The notes beneath the pieces were generated by a model. That model did not search any database. It was not told the DNA's origin and worked only from the letters and a program-made list of their open reading frames with translations. A stretch of DNA of 64,000 nucleotides, from NCBI RefSeq assembly GCF_002775205.1, contig NC_036457.1:925001-989000 (forward strand), written 5' to 3'. The stretch comes from Xiphophorus maculatus (Eukaryota > Chordata > Actinopteri > Cyprinodontiformes > Poeciliidae). Positions 1 through 13,100 of the stretch are shown here, one piece after another (position 1 is the first letter of the stretch; every line of letters starts with the position of its first letter). Position numbers and translations under genes: made by a program.

Positions 1-700
1 CTTATTTAATTTCATCTTTTTATATCACTTTCTGTTTAAGCCTCAATTGATGTTTTGTAAACTCATTAAGAGCAGGTTTTTACATACTGCTAGTTATGAT
101 TGTGCGATAAAATTAGTTTAAACTCTCAAAAATGTCAATCTTAGTTTTGAGAGAATTATTCTCTAATTTTAGTGCATTTTATGGTCAAATACTCAGTATT
201 TTCACTGTATTATAGTAAAATAAACAAGAATGTTTGAAACCTGCAGCAGTGTTGATGAGAAAGTTTCTCTAATTTATCTATTGTTCAACAAGTATAGTTG
301 AATCAATAATATTAAATTAGACAAGCTTTTCCAATTTAAGGTCAGTAAGAATTACAAATTTTATATTATTTATATTTGCTAAATTCTCTTAAACAGAAAT
401 TAGCTAATACTTTACTTTTTGTTGTACATTTAAAAAAAATAAATTATTGCTTCTGTATTCCCAGCACAACAGTTAGACATATCATGATGTTGCTTTCGAG
501 AAGGTTTAGCAGTTTTACTTTTAGTGACATTATTTTAATAAAGAAATCAGATTTCCGGTTTTTAAAGTGAGTCATCCACGTTTGAGGGGAGCTAGGTGTC
601 AATTAAGTTCACTCTTATTGATCGAAAATGCACTGATCCTCCGACGAAACAAAACGTTATTATGTGTCCAATGAGAGCGAAAAATCATAAAGAAGTGAAA
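1..700. other. AT-rich intergenic sequence, no gene seen
   Basis: AT-rich sequence upstream of the dpysl5 promoter. Short open frames here have no recognisable protein features. I see no RNA gene or clear mobile element. Confidence 0.5.
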
Positions 701-779
701 TGAGAAAACAGACTCCTTTCCAAGCATTTGAACGCAGCACATCTCCAGAGGCAGTGAAGACCCGCCCCTGTCTCCCGAG

Positions 780-988
780 TAACGGGAGAGATTACGGCCT
801 GTGATTGGTCCGTTTTTTGCCGTTGGTCCGCTTCAAACGGCTTCCGATTGGGTGCTGCTCGACCGTCAGCGGAGAAGCATCTGCGGCTCGCGCTGTGGCA
901 GCTGTCCTCGCGCACTTGGCTGGTGCTCGGACCGACAGACAGAAGCTCCGCTGGAGGAGGACGGTGCTGGAATCCACGAACAGAAACG
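780..988 (+). promoter_or_regulatory. dpysl5: dpysl5 promoter and probable non-coding first exon
   Basis: This GC-rich island in AT-rich surroundings carries two inverted CCAAT boxes (ATTGG near 803 and 847) and several CpG dinucleotides. A splice donor (GTAGGA) follows position 988, so the stretch of about 850-988 is a likely 5' UTR exon joined to the exon starting at 7163. Position, base composition and donor are seen. The transcription start is inferred. Short open frames on both strands here are a product of the GC content. Confidence 0.55.
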
Positions 989-2408
989 GTAGGAAAACAG
1001 AGTAATGAGGAAAAAACAACGAAGATGTAACGGTGTATGTTTTGGATGTAAACACTTGCTGATCAAAATGGGTTAATTGTATGTGTTTCAGTCCTCTTTC
1101 ACGTTGATAAATTGTGTATCAAACGCCTTTTAAGCGTTAATAACGACAGGATTCTTCTCGAAATCCGCTAATTTTTCGCTCTGTCTTATTATATATTTAT
1201 GCCATCGGTTCCTGTTGCTTATTTTGGATTAATTTGAATAAAAATAATTAAAGTGAGCCAATATGGGAGAGGAAATGATCGAAAGGTATTCAAACCCGTT
1301 TAAAAATGGAGGGTTTGCTTTGTGGTGAAATGACATCTTGTGCCGTTTGTGAAGGAACATGGGTGAGTTTTGATTGTCCTTTTGTCGTGTGTCACTACAT
1401 TAAAGGCGTGTATACGTTATGTAAGTCTATTGTCTTGTTTGTTGGTTGTTCTCTTTTCATCTAAATCCATTGAGTCATGGTAAAGATGATGGTTCACACA
1501 AGCCAACCTAGATTTTTTTATGTGTGGTCATTTTAATGTAGTAGAATAAGTTAATATGAATTTCTTTATGCTTTGTTGGGATGGATGAATTTGTAGTTTA
1601 TGGTGCTGATATATTTTGCATTGCTTGGTTTTGGGCATCTTTACCGGTGCAGGAAAATAAGATGAATACATTAGCAAGGATGCTATTGAACAGTGATGTT
1701 AAACACACACTTTACAAATATAAAAAAATGTGAAGAAAAATTATTGACCTTTGGTGAACGTTTGGTGTTCCGATGCAATGACTGGATGATTTTAAAGTAT
1801 TTCATCTATTTGTCCTCAGTCATAGGGAAGAGAAAACAATTACTAAGATGTCCTGCAAGTTTACTTTGCAGATCCGTCTTGGTGTTTATAGCTCTGCAGT
1901 AAAATGTGAGTATCCTAATGTGGAATCCATGTTGACCATCTGTAATCAGTACCATTCCCAAAGCATACAGGCTTGCACAGATCAGCTTTTAGTCCCATAA
2001 ACAGAGAATATTTCATCTACTATGATGAAAATCTGTCTAGGTACTGTTATTGTAAATGTAAGCACTGTTTCCCATTTTGATGTCTATTTTTAACACCAGA
2101 TGCACGTTTGCTCAGGCATTGAAGAAGCTGCACAGTTCACACACACTCACACAGATTCAGGGACTCACACACTTTTACACTGACTGTCACACTGTGTGTA
2201 CTGCACACCGTCCGACCCCATGGCAATTGCTATCCAGATCAAGCTGGAGTCAGCAGCTGTCTACTCGTTTCTTCTCACCTGCAGCGTGCAGTGACACTCA
2301 GACACACACCCAAAGATGCCACACATGTAGCCTCAGAAACACACATCTAAAGATGTCAGCAGATATACGTGTCAAATTCAAGCCAAGGCTTTTACCAATC
2401 ATATCTTG

Positions 2409-3213
2409 TAGAGCTGCAACTAACGATTATTTTAGTAATCAATTATTCTTATGATTAATTAATCAGATTTTAAAAATGGCATATTCTGCAGATTTAACCA
2501 CTTCAGCTTTTTTAATCAAATATTAGAAATATATTGAATGATGAAAAATAAACTATTTAATTCTTTTTAAAATAAGAAAATAAACAGGTTATTGCCTAAA
2601 ATCCAATAACAGCAAAGGATGCATTTGCAGCTAAAAAAATATTCCTAACATTAACATATGAAAAGCTCTTTCTGCTCATCTTAACATCAATCCAATCTAT
2701 TTTTGATCTGTTGACTATTTTTGGATTAACTGATTAATAATTTCATTAAAAAGTTGCTTAATAGATTTCTTTTTTTACAGTACTTGACCCAGAAGCTAAA
2801 ACTATGTTACTTGAGGAGTTGTGGGTACAAAACAAGTTTTTTTTTATCTTAAATGGAAAATGTGTAAATTTTTGGAAAATTTTTGCTCAATTGCTGCCAT
2901 GACTGTGTTGGTTTTTTCATTAAATGGCCTTTTTTGGAGTCTGTACATTCCAGTTAACGATTAATTGCTGACTAATTTATTTGATGATTATTGCACTAAT
3001 CGATTAATCACAGTTAATCACGATTAAACGTGATTAATCGTTTCAGTTCTAATATATTTTTATTTACTTAATTGCTGCCTTGACTGTGTTGGTTTTTTCA
3101 GTAAATGGCCTTTTTTGGAGTCTGTATCCAGTTAACGATTATACTAATTTATTTGACGATTATTGCACTAATCAATTAATCAGAGTTAATCGTGATTAAT
3201 TGTTTCAGTTCTA
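2409..3213 (+). mobile_element. hAT-like miniature element with duplicated right end
   Basis: The left end is TAGAGCTGCAACTAACGATT and the right end is GTTTCAGTTCTA, which are imperfect inverted repeats. The flanks are ATATCTTG (2401-2408) and ATATCTTT (3214-3221), a probable 8-bp target duplication with one mismatch, as expected for hAT elements. The interior is AT-rich and non-coding. About 180 bp of the right end (about 2870-3055) is repeated in tandem at about 3056-3213. It lies in dpysl5 intron 1. Confidence 0.75.
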
Positions 3214-3922
3214 ATATCTTTTTGGTTTTATTTAAATAGTTTTAAATGAACACAGAACTGTAAAAGTGGATGTTTAATGCCTTGTAGATGCTATTTTATT
3301 TAAATCTGTGTGTGACTTTGTGATTATGCGATATGGTGACTTTGCTCCTCATCCATTATTAATTCTGCACCTCGTTAAAAAACCGCTTGCAGAAAGCAGA
3401 GCAGTTTGGCTGCTTATGAGACGATTGCATCCCACTGAACTCAGTGTGTGTATTGATGTGTGTGTGAGGCGTTAGTCCATGCATGCATGTAAGTGCTGAA
3501 GCAGCCGGTCACAGCATGCGTGAGAAATACTGCCTGGCTTGTGACTGTGTGTGGCTCTCTGTTTGCGTTCCTGCCTGTTATGACAGCCATGATGCAGCAG
3601 AAAGCAAACACACAGTCACTGATTAAATCTAAGGCGTGTGCACTTTTCACCTATCGTTGTTGGATACACTGTGAGTCTACTAGAGATTACAAACGCCCCA
3701 CTCAGGTTTTTGTCATCTGACCCTTACAAAGCAATAAGTTCTGTGAACCGCTTCTTCCAGCTAAACACTAACGGTTATATACATTTATATAGTTCAGTTT
3801 TAAATGTTTAAATCAAAGAGACTTTTCCAAGAATTTGGGACTGTGATTCAACATCCAAGGTAAGCCTTTTTACTAAGTTACTTTGTTTTTTTCAGTTCCC
3901 AAATATGTAATAATTAGATTTA

Positions 3923-4001
3923 GGCCTGTCACAATAATACATTTTGCAGAATGATAAATTGTCCCAGTAATTATTGAGATAAACGAGAATATTTTCAACT
4001 A

Positions 4002-4043
<42 letters not shown>

Positions 4044-5427
4044 GGAGAGTATATTCACTGAAAGATCAAACTAACTTTAATTTCTAAAAAATATTTTACA
4101 CTAGAACCAGAAAACATTTTAAATATATAAAACAAAACAAATGAAACAACAACTATTAAAATTGATTATTAAGTCTCTGTAACCAAAATTGCATTTGAAA
4201 AAAAAAAAACAGCCATTCAACTTTGACAAGGAAAACAGGCAGAAGGGACAGGTAGCGCAGACTACTTCATCCTGGCTACCAAATGTTTGCAGCGTTTCTC
4301 AAGATGGCAACTTAGATTGGGAATTGTTGTTCAAATGGAAATTATCATGTGATTATTTATTGTTTATTGTGCATAATTAGAATTAATGAAAGATTAAAGC
4401 ACACAAAGTATTTGTTTTATGTCAAATATGAAAATCAACTATTTTACGTAGGCAACAAAATAACCAATGATTCATGACAGAAAGTTTTTCCAAAGTAGAA
4501 ACTCAACTAAATACTGACAGAAAAGGTTTTAACAAGAGCAGGAACAGTAACACTTTACTCATTGCTTTATAGTTCATGATTGTGATACATAGTTTAGACA
4601 CCACTCTGTGTTTATGTTACAAAATATTTGGATTTTTTTAGATTTTCATAAAAACATTTGAACAGAGCAGTATCCAAAAATAAAACTGAGGAATGTTTTC
4701 TCAACTTCGCCTTAGAAAGCTAGTAAAATCCTTCATTTGGCAACAGGATTTTAATCTCCCCTCCCTTAAACTGCTCTCTGACTGCATATGTTTGTGAACT
4801 TGAAGGGTGTTACTGTTCAGAGTGTCAGCTACATAAGCTAACTTTAATTTCCTCCAGCCTTAAAGTCTTTATGGACACACAGAGCCTGCAGTACCCAGTG
4901 GCAGCAGTTCTGATTCCCAGGACAGAAATGGTGACAACAGCTTCAACCTTTAGGTCATGAAAGTCAGAATATGAAACCAAAATCACTTTCTTTCTGTCTA
5001 GATTAGTTTCTTTCTACTCCACTGTTCCCTTTTCTCTCAAAGTCATTTACTTTGTGTCTTTTTTGCAGTTTTAACAAAAGAGAAAATAACATGTATTGAA
5101 TAGATTTGCTTGTTCCGTTGGTATTACATTAGTAAAGTCTTCATTCTGGTTTGTTGGTCTCAGTTTTCTTTAGAGACTTCATAATTCATTTTATTTGTTA
5201 TTTCTGTTGTTTTGTTTATTTATTTTGGATATTTGAAATGGTTCTGGTTCCAGTGTTAAATGTTCACTGAAATTTAAAGTACATCTTTGAGAATGTGTTC
5301 TTGCATTATTATGCCTTTATCATTATATTACATGAAAATGGTCTCAAAACAGCAATAATATCGTTTATCGCAATAACTTCTGGAACAATGTATCATTCGG
5401 CAAAATTTGTTATCATGACAGGCCTAT
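3923..5427. mobile_element. Foldback element ending in TAGGCCTGTCA
   Basis: The left end TAGGCCTGTCACAATAAT matches the reverse complement of the right end near 5427. The arms are long: about 4000-4200 is complementary to about 5150-5300, around a unique AT-rich middle. An (AAT)n microsatellite lies at about 4008-4042. No transposase is seen. Single-arm relatives occur at 18480-18718, 39565-39815 and 62735-63050. Confidence 0.65.
4008..4042. repeat. (AAT)n microsatellite
   Basis: A run of about eleven AAT units inside the left arm of the foldback element. Confidence 0.9.
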
Positions 5428-7166
5428 CAGTTCATTGTTACTTGGAGTATATAAGCTTAAAAAAGGCAATTTGCTTAAAGAGTAACACACTGAGAACTGT
5501 AATTAAGCCAAAACAGTGCAAACCATAAACAATTCATATTTAAATCAGTAAAAGTGACATAGTTTTAGCTTCACCTGGTTCAAATTCACTAAAGGAACGC
5601 TGTTATTGCGTTTTAGGCATTAAAATACTTGTTTTCTTATTTTAAAGAGGAATTGAATTGTTTATGTCTGTCTATATATATATATATAATATGGTATAAA
5701 AAGGTTTAAGTGATTAAATTAAACGCTTGTAGAATGTGCCAATATTTTAAAATCTGGTTAAACATCAGAAAAAATCCTGCATCATTTCCAAAAACGTTCA
5801 GATTTCTTAATAGTGTCTGTTGCGTTAAAACAGATTTTTATAAAACCTTGACTCGACGTAAGCCATTATGACCGCTGCATCGTTTGGAGTCATTTGAACA
5901 TTTATGTGTTTGTGTGTGGCCTGGTTTCCTTCTGAATTCTCTTCAGCTCACTCCTCCAGGGAAACCAGGCTCTTATTCAGGCTGTCCGGCCCTCATGGCT
6001 CTGCTCTCCATGCTGTACGCCCCTCCAACGTCATGTTTACCCCAACCGCCCCAGGCAGCAGCATCTTTGTGCAATCATCTACTTTCTTTTGTAATCAGTA
6101 AATTGATTTATTTCTCCGGTCACCACTCTCCAATCTAGTTAAGGCAATATTGGAGTCTGACCTGATTAAACTACAGGTCTAAATTACCTGGAATAAATGG
6201 ATATCGACTACTAGGAAGCAAAATTGGGGATATTTTTGCGACTTTTCCATCCATAGACTATAATATACATTTTTTATAAACTTTTGTTATGATTGTGTTC
6301 TCCTTCTTCCCGTTGTGCACCCCTTTCCTCCACTCTCTTTCTGTTCTCCTCCTTTGTGTTGATTTTGTATAACTGAGAGGCTATTGTGTGCAGCTATCAA
6401 ACACATTGCATGCAGCCATCCATGCAGAATGCACACAGAGAGATGCTTGTTGAGGAACCTCTTTAGTTTGTTGATCCCATCAGGTTACTGGAGGAAACTG
6501 GAGGTTTATTTTAAAACATGGATTATTTAAAACACCAGACAATGAGATAGGCAAACCACATGAATATGTTTATTATAATTAAGTTATTAGAGCTAGCAGT
6601 AATAGCTGTTGGGCTAATAATCTGAATGGGTCTCATAAAGCAGAAAATCAACACTAATTAGTATGTTAGCATAAATTAATTAGCATGTTTTTGTCTCCAC
6701 ATGTTGAATGGTGATCATGTGCTTGTCTTTGGAGAAGATAGTTCTTCTTCTTGTATTTTATCATCTGTTTTAGATTGGTCACATTACAAATGGATATTTT
6801 AACTGGTAAAACTGTCATTTCAGAGTTGCTGAGAAGCCAAAACTACACCCACACACAATCTAAAAGGGCATTTTTCATTGCTTTTGTGTGTTCCTGCAAG
6901 CTAGTCCTTCAGTCTGCAATAGATTTCACCAATTAAAGCATTGAAATTACAGTTTTATATTGTGTAGAAACAGAATTAAGTATTAAAGTTGACAAATTGT
7001 GCTTGAAAGAACCTTTATGTAGTCATAAAAGCTGACTAAGTTAGTTTAGAAATCATCAGGAAAATGTTTGACAGACAGCAGTCACAATGCATTGAGGAAG
7101 TATGAATTTTTGCTCAGTTGAATATGTTTATATATTGAATTTCAGTGTTTTCTGTCCTGTAGGATC

Positions 7167-10100
7167 ATGGCTGCTAACATGGGGTCCATGCGCATCCTCA
7201 TCAAGGGAGGAAAGGTGGTGAATGATGACTTCACACAGGAAGCAGATGTTTATATCGAGAACGGCATCATACAGCAGGTAACCCCCTTTAACAACCTTTA
7301 CATACAAAAAATAAGCACATAATCTCAACTAATTTCATAGCAGTTACACTTTAAAACGTCACTTTTTCCCCTTTCTGTTGCAAAATCCAACCTCAACCCA
7401 CTCATTCACTAGGTAGTGCCATCCCAGCTGCTCACAATACTCTGTTGTAAAAGGTTTTTACCACTCAGTGAAATACAGGGCCATGATAGTGAAGACTAAA
7501 ATTAGCTCTAAAGTTGTTGCCATGGAGATATTTATCACTTTATTTAGAAAAGATGGGCTTGACTCAGCAACCTAGAAAGCTGAGATTTAATCTCACAGAA
7601 TTTGCACCTTTTTTTAACTCTATCTTTTTATTTCTTGAATCTCAAATATGAATTGAACTCATGTTAAATAATTTAATATCTAAGGAACATCCAGTTATTA
7701 ATTCACATTAGTGCAGTTATTTGCTTTCCAATCAAATTAGATAACTTACTCCATCTGCTGTTTAGAATAAATTATACGTTTTACACAAAGAACTATTCAT
7801 TAACTATAGGCCTTAATCGACGAATCAATTGTTCTGACAATTAATCGGTTAATTGGGTAAAAAAAATGACATATTCTGCAGATTTTTACTTGTGCCTTTT
7901 TCGGACAATATTACAAATATGTAAAAAGATGAAAAAACAAACAATTGAAGAAGAAAATAAACATTTTATTGTCTAAAATGCAACAACTTAGGATTTTTTA
8001 GTGGACTATTGATCATTTGTAGCTAAAAAATACTTCTAACATCCACATTTCAAAACCTTTTACAGAATTTGAACCAGAAAAAGCTAAAACTATACCACCT
8101 GAGGAGTTTTAAGTTGAACATATTTACAGACAAATATTTTTTTTATCTTAAATTCAAGATGTATATATTTCTTTTGTACATTTGGCTTAGTTGCTGCTCT
8201 GAGTATGCTGTCTTTCAACAATTGATCTTTTTGGCTCTTAATAGTACAGTTAACAATTAATCGTATCCTAAATTAGTTGTCAATTATTTAAATAATCTGA
8301 TTAATCGTGATTAATTCGATTAATCATTTCAGCACTAATCAACTATAACATAGTTGCATTACAAGAACGAAGTCCAAACAACAGAACAATGAATGTTGTG
8401 GCTGTGTTTGTGTTGTGTGGCAGGTTGGGAAGGAGCTGATGATCCCAGGTGGAGCTAAGGTGATCGATGCTTCTGGAAAGCTGGTTCTGCCAGGTGGAAT
8501 CGACACCTGCGTTCACCTACAGCAGACGTTTATGAACGCCAGCATTCAAGACGACTTCTACAGTGGAACCAAGGTACCGTGTGTGTCTTGTCTCATTACA
8601 GTGAAAACGCATTCAGCTCCAGGCGTGTTGAAGATTTCCATAAATGCCCATTTTGTTTAGTCTCTTTGTTATAGTAGATCTGCAATGCTTTATTTTACAA
8701 CCTTTTGGGTGAGTCATTGTAGCAGGTTTGGAGTAATCAATTACATTGATTACTCATTGGAGCATTATATTAAACATAGGGAACCAATATATAGTTTTAT
8801 ACTTTTACCCAGAAGAACTGGAAACCCCTCCTAGTTACACCTCACTAATCCGACCAAACATGGAGAACCAATATCTAGTTTTATCAGAACAAGATTCCAG
8901 AGAAACCTCTACTAGTTCATAAATTATGGACTACTTATTCTTATTAAACATAGGGAACCAATATGTGGTTTTAAACTTTTACCTTTTTGTCTTTTTGTTG
9001 TTTTGTTTGTATTTCCTTCTAATTAATAGAAAGCACTTTGCTGAAAATGTTCTACATAAATAAAATTACCGTACTTTACCTTACCATTGAATTTATTTTA
9101 CATTGGAGCATCATATGTTGGTTTTTGAGACCTTTTAGTCTACTTTATGTTGTCAGACTGATCATTGTAGGTCCACAGTAATTTGGCCAGGGTTCAGCTA
9201 GTGAATTTTAATTCATATTTTCAAAACATGTCATTAATAATCACTTAGTTCATGATTTTATGCAGCAACAAAAGCAAAAACAGAATAAACATGTTACTGG
9301 ATAAATAGGTTTCACCCCACACTCTAAAACCTTACAACTAAAACTGAACTATTATGATAAATATTATTTCTACTGGTTTCGTACTTCATTTTTTATTGAT
9401 GCTCATTCTCTCTCTCAAAGGAGAGAAAATAATTTAATTCAGTGTAATTGTTGCCTGTGGTGGTAAACACGTGTTGCAGGTTGTTTTGTTCTCCACGTGT
9501 TCCTTTGTCTTTTTTATTTTATAATTAAAGTTGACTTTTTGCACATTTTGTTTCTCAAGACCTGAAGAACCACATTTTCAGATACATACATTTATATCCT
9601 ATTATTTTTTATGCAACATTATTATCCATGAATCAGAAATGGAGCAGAATGTTGGAGAAAAAAGGTTAAAAAATTAATTTATTTTTCTGTCTCAGTCAAA
9701 CTTAAGTACAAGTCATACTCTTACTTCACCGAATCTCAGTTCAACGCTAACTGAATGGTGTTGAGTGGATCTTGAGAAAAAGTGACTTGTTCTTGTGCCA
9801 GCGTTTCCCCTGGCAACCCTACCCACTGCCACCGCTGCCATGGCAACTAACCCCCCCGCTTCCACTGTGGTGAAGTCGGCCTGTTTGGGAGAACGTGCAC
9901 ACATGACCACGGTGGCATTGTTTTCTTTTCTTTTTTTATGCTGAACCTGTTACCATAGCAACCACAATCTGTACAAACCCAAAAACTATTTCTCTCTGCA
10001 TCCTCTACCCTCCCCCCCATTGCTTTGTAACAGTTTGACCCTTCTTCCTTCCTCCTCCATCACCCCCCCCCCGGTCTTCTTCTTCACCCCCTGCAAGTGG

Positions 10101-13100
10101 GAAGACAGTTTGATAATAGTGTTTAAAAGAAGAAGATTGTGAAGCATAAAAAAATAGTAGTACAAATAAATAAGTACATTTTACAAAAGGGGGATATTAG
10201 TGCTTCTTTGAATCGCTGCAAATGAAATTTTATGTTCCCTTTTTAAACCTGTAGGAAATGCTACATAAAATATATGATATGATTCCTGATTATCTACAGA
10301 TTAGATGCCTATGTATGGATACAACGTGGTTAATGTAGAACAAGGAGGTTGATTTAAAAGGTTGTTACACAGAAGCATATTACAGATCATCAGTCTTCTT
10401 ATTGATGCTGGTGTTGTTTCTCTTTGCAGCAGATTTGCCATTTATAGCGCTCTAAATTTGGATATTTCTTTGATAACAGGTTTGAAATATACTGTGGAAA
10501 CCTTTCAGGCTGTAATACTGCAATCCAACATTTCCCTTGCTCACTTCAGATCCTGAAGATAAAAATAAGTATTTCTCTTTGATTTTCTTAATCTTTTTTT
10601 AATCCTTATTTCTGTTTTTGTCTGAGCTTTTACAAAGAGTGGCAGTAAATTTTAATTTACGCCCTGCAGCCCAAATCCCACAATCTTTCACATCCTCATG
10701 GATATGTCAACACACGCGCACACACACATCAGCATTATCTAACAGTGATGAATGACACTACACACACACACACACACACCCACACACATCAGCATTATCT
10801 AACAGTGATGAATGACACTACACACACACACACACACACCCACACACATCAGCATTATCTAACAGTGATGAATGACACTACACACACACACACACACATA
10901 CGGTGACTTCTTTGCCGCTGACGCTGCAGATCATTCTGACTGGTTTCTATGGTAATCATAAATCGGGGTAGCTCATTGGTTAGCGGTTCGGTTACTCCAA
11001 ACACTTTGGCTCCGCCCCCATCTGAGTCTGCCTCAGGTATTCAGTGCTGACACATGAATATTTGAATATAATCTGATTTTATTTTATTCAGGTTACTTGA
11101 AGGATAGTGATTTTTGTTTGTTTTCATTTGTGGCAACATTTTTCAATATAACATAATTCAATAGTTATTGAACTGAAGACCGAGCAGTAGATGGAGGAAG
11201 CATCAGAGAATATTACAAATAATATGGTTTAAACACTATCTGTTTGTAATATCTTATAAAAAAAAATCTGTTTGTTGGATCTCCTCGCTTTGTAATATCC
11301 TACCAGACTTTCTGGGAGGATATTGAATGTATTCAGTGGAGAAATGATGAAGAGGAGGAAAAGGGTGGGGACACGCGACAGGCATGGTTGAACAGTATCT
11401 GTTGTCATGGTTATGCTAAATTCACATCCACATTTTTGTTTCTGTGTCTTTCGCTTCTTTCCTTTCATATCTTTTAGTTTAATCTCTTGACACATTTTCT
11501 CTTTTTTATCCTAATCTTTTTAGATTATGTTAGTTTATAATTGATTTATTAATCAATAGATAAATAAATCAATTGGAACCTTCTGCAGATTTTTCATTTA
11601 CATTTTTTTATACAAAATTAAAAATACAAATAAACAAATGAATTCATTTTTTAAATAAGAAAATAAACACTTTATTGTCAAAAATGCAACAACATTTTAT
11701 GATTTGTAGAGAAAGATGTATCCTCAGCTAACAGTTGTGATGAACTGATTAATAATTTAATAGTAAAGGCAATTAATAGGAATTTTTTTTCATATAATTT
11801 GAACCAGGTGAAGCTAAAACTGCGTCTTGAGTTTTAGGTCGAACATATATTCAAAGTTGTTTTTTTATTTCATCTTAAATGTAATATGTATGTATTTATT
11901 TTTGTACAGTTTTGGCTCGATTACGTACTGCTCTGATTATGTTGTTCTTTAAGCGAATTGCCTTTTCTTGATTCTGTATACTTCAGTTAACAATTAATCG
12001 ATTAACAAATCGATTAATCATGATTAATCCGATTAATCATTTCAGCCCTTATAAAGGATAAGATTTAAAAATGAATTAAAACTAGTTTTTTTGCTTTAGG
12101 CTTTAGTCAGTCTACACTGACTTGCTTCCATTTTCCATCTAGCTTGTTTTCTGTTCTCCACGTTGTGTGCAGTCACTAAATAAAAGCCCGTTTGATGATG
12201 AGACATCAGCTCATAAGGAAGGTTTATTGTCTCAAGACAAACAGAGTCTCTGTTTTACAGTGGACTCATTGTTCTCATTTTAAACCCCTGTTTTTTCCAC
12301 CCATCCTTTAGTCCTCCTAACCAATCCGCTGTCCCTGTCTCCCCCACCTAGGCGGCTCTGATGGGTGGTACCACCATGGTGATGGCTCTGGTCCTGCCTG
12401 AGCAGCACTGCTCTCTGCTGGACGCTTATGAGAGCTGCCGCAGTCTGGCAGACGCCAAGGCCTGCTGCGACTACGCTCTGCATGTTGGGGTCACCTGGTG
12501 GGGACCAAAGGTAAGCCCAACAAGACGAGGAACAAGACGAGAAACACATTTTATTATCTTCTACGCAGAGTAAGCAGTGAACCCTTCTTTTTTTATTTAT
12601 GAGCGAGTTGCGTTTTGACCTAGATTAAACCAAACAGAAACTGGGTTAATACACATGCTCAGTGGGCACATTAGTCAGATTGTATGAGTTAACCTGCCTT
12701 ATTCAGCCTTTGGCTTCAGCGTCTGCACTGGATCATCTGCTGGCGATGTGCATGTGTCACACTTTATTACATCCTGCAATGCAAAAACACAAAATCTCAC
12801 CAAATAATTTTGATGAGAAATTTCTGAAAATGTCTTATTCATTGACAGATTATTTCACTTACAGCAAGTTCCCATGGCAAGAGTGTAATAGTATAAACTC
12901 ATGCTCTGCACTGGTGCTTGAAATCCTTGGTAAATGCTTGATATTCAAACTGCACAGTTTTGTAATAAAATGCAATCTAATATTTGATCAAAAATTTGTG
13001 TTTTGAAAATGTTATTAACAGTTGAAAATATCTGCACTTTATTTCATAAATAGATGATAATAGACATTTTTTTCTGTCTGAAGTAAAATCAGGCTAAACT

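Noticed and set aside
2077-2454. 125-residue open frame
   Set aside because: Composed of CA-rich low-complexity sequence running into a hAT-like element; no domain, no splice context.
12662-13006. 114-residue open frame in a dpysl5 intron
   Set aside because: Partly within a dispersed repeat and without recognisable features.
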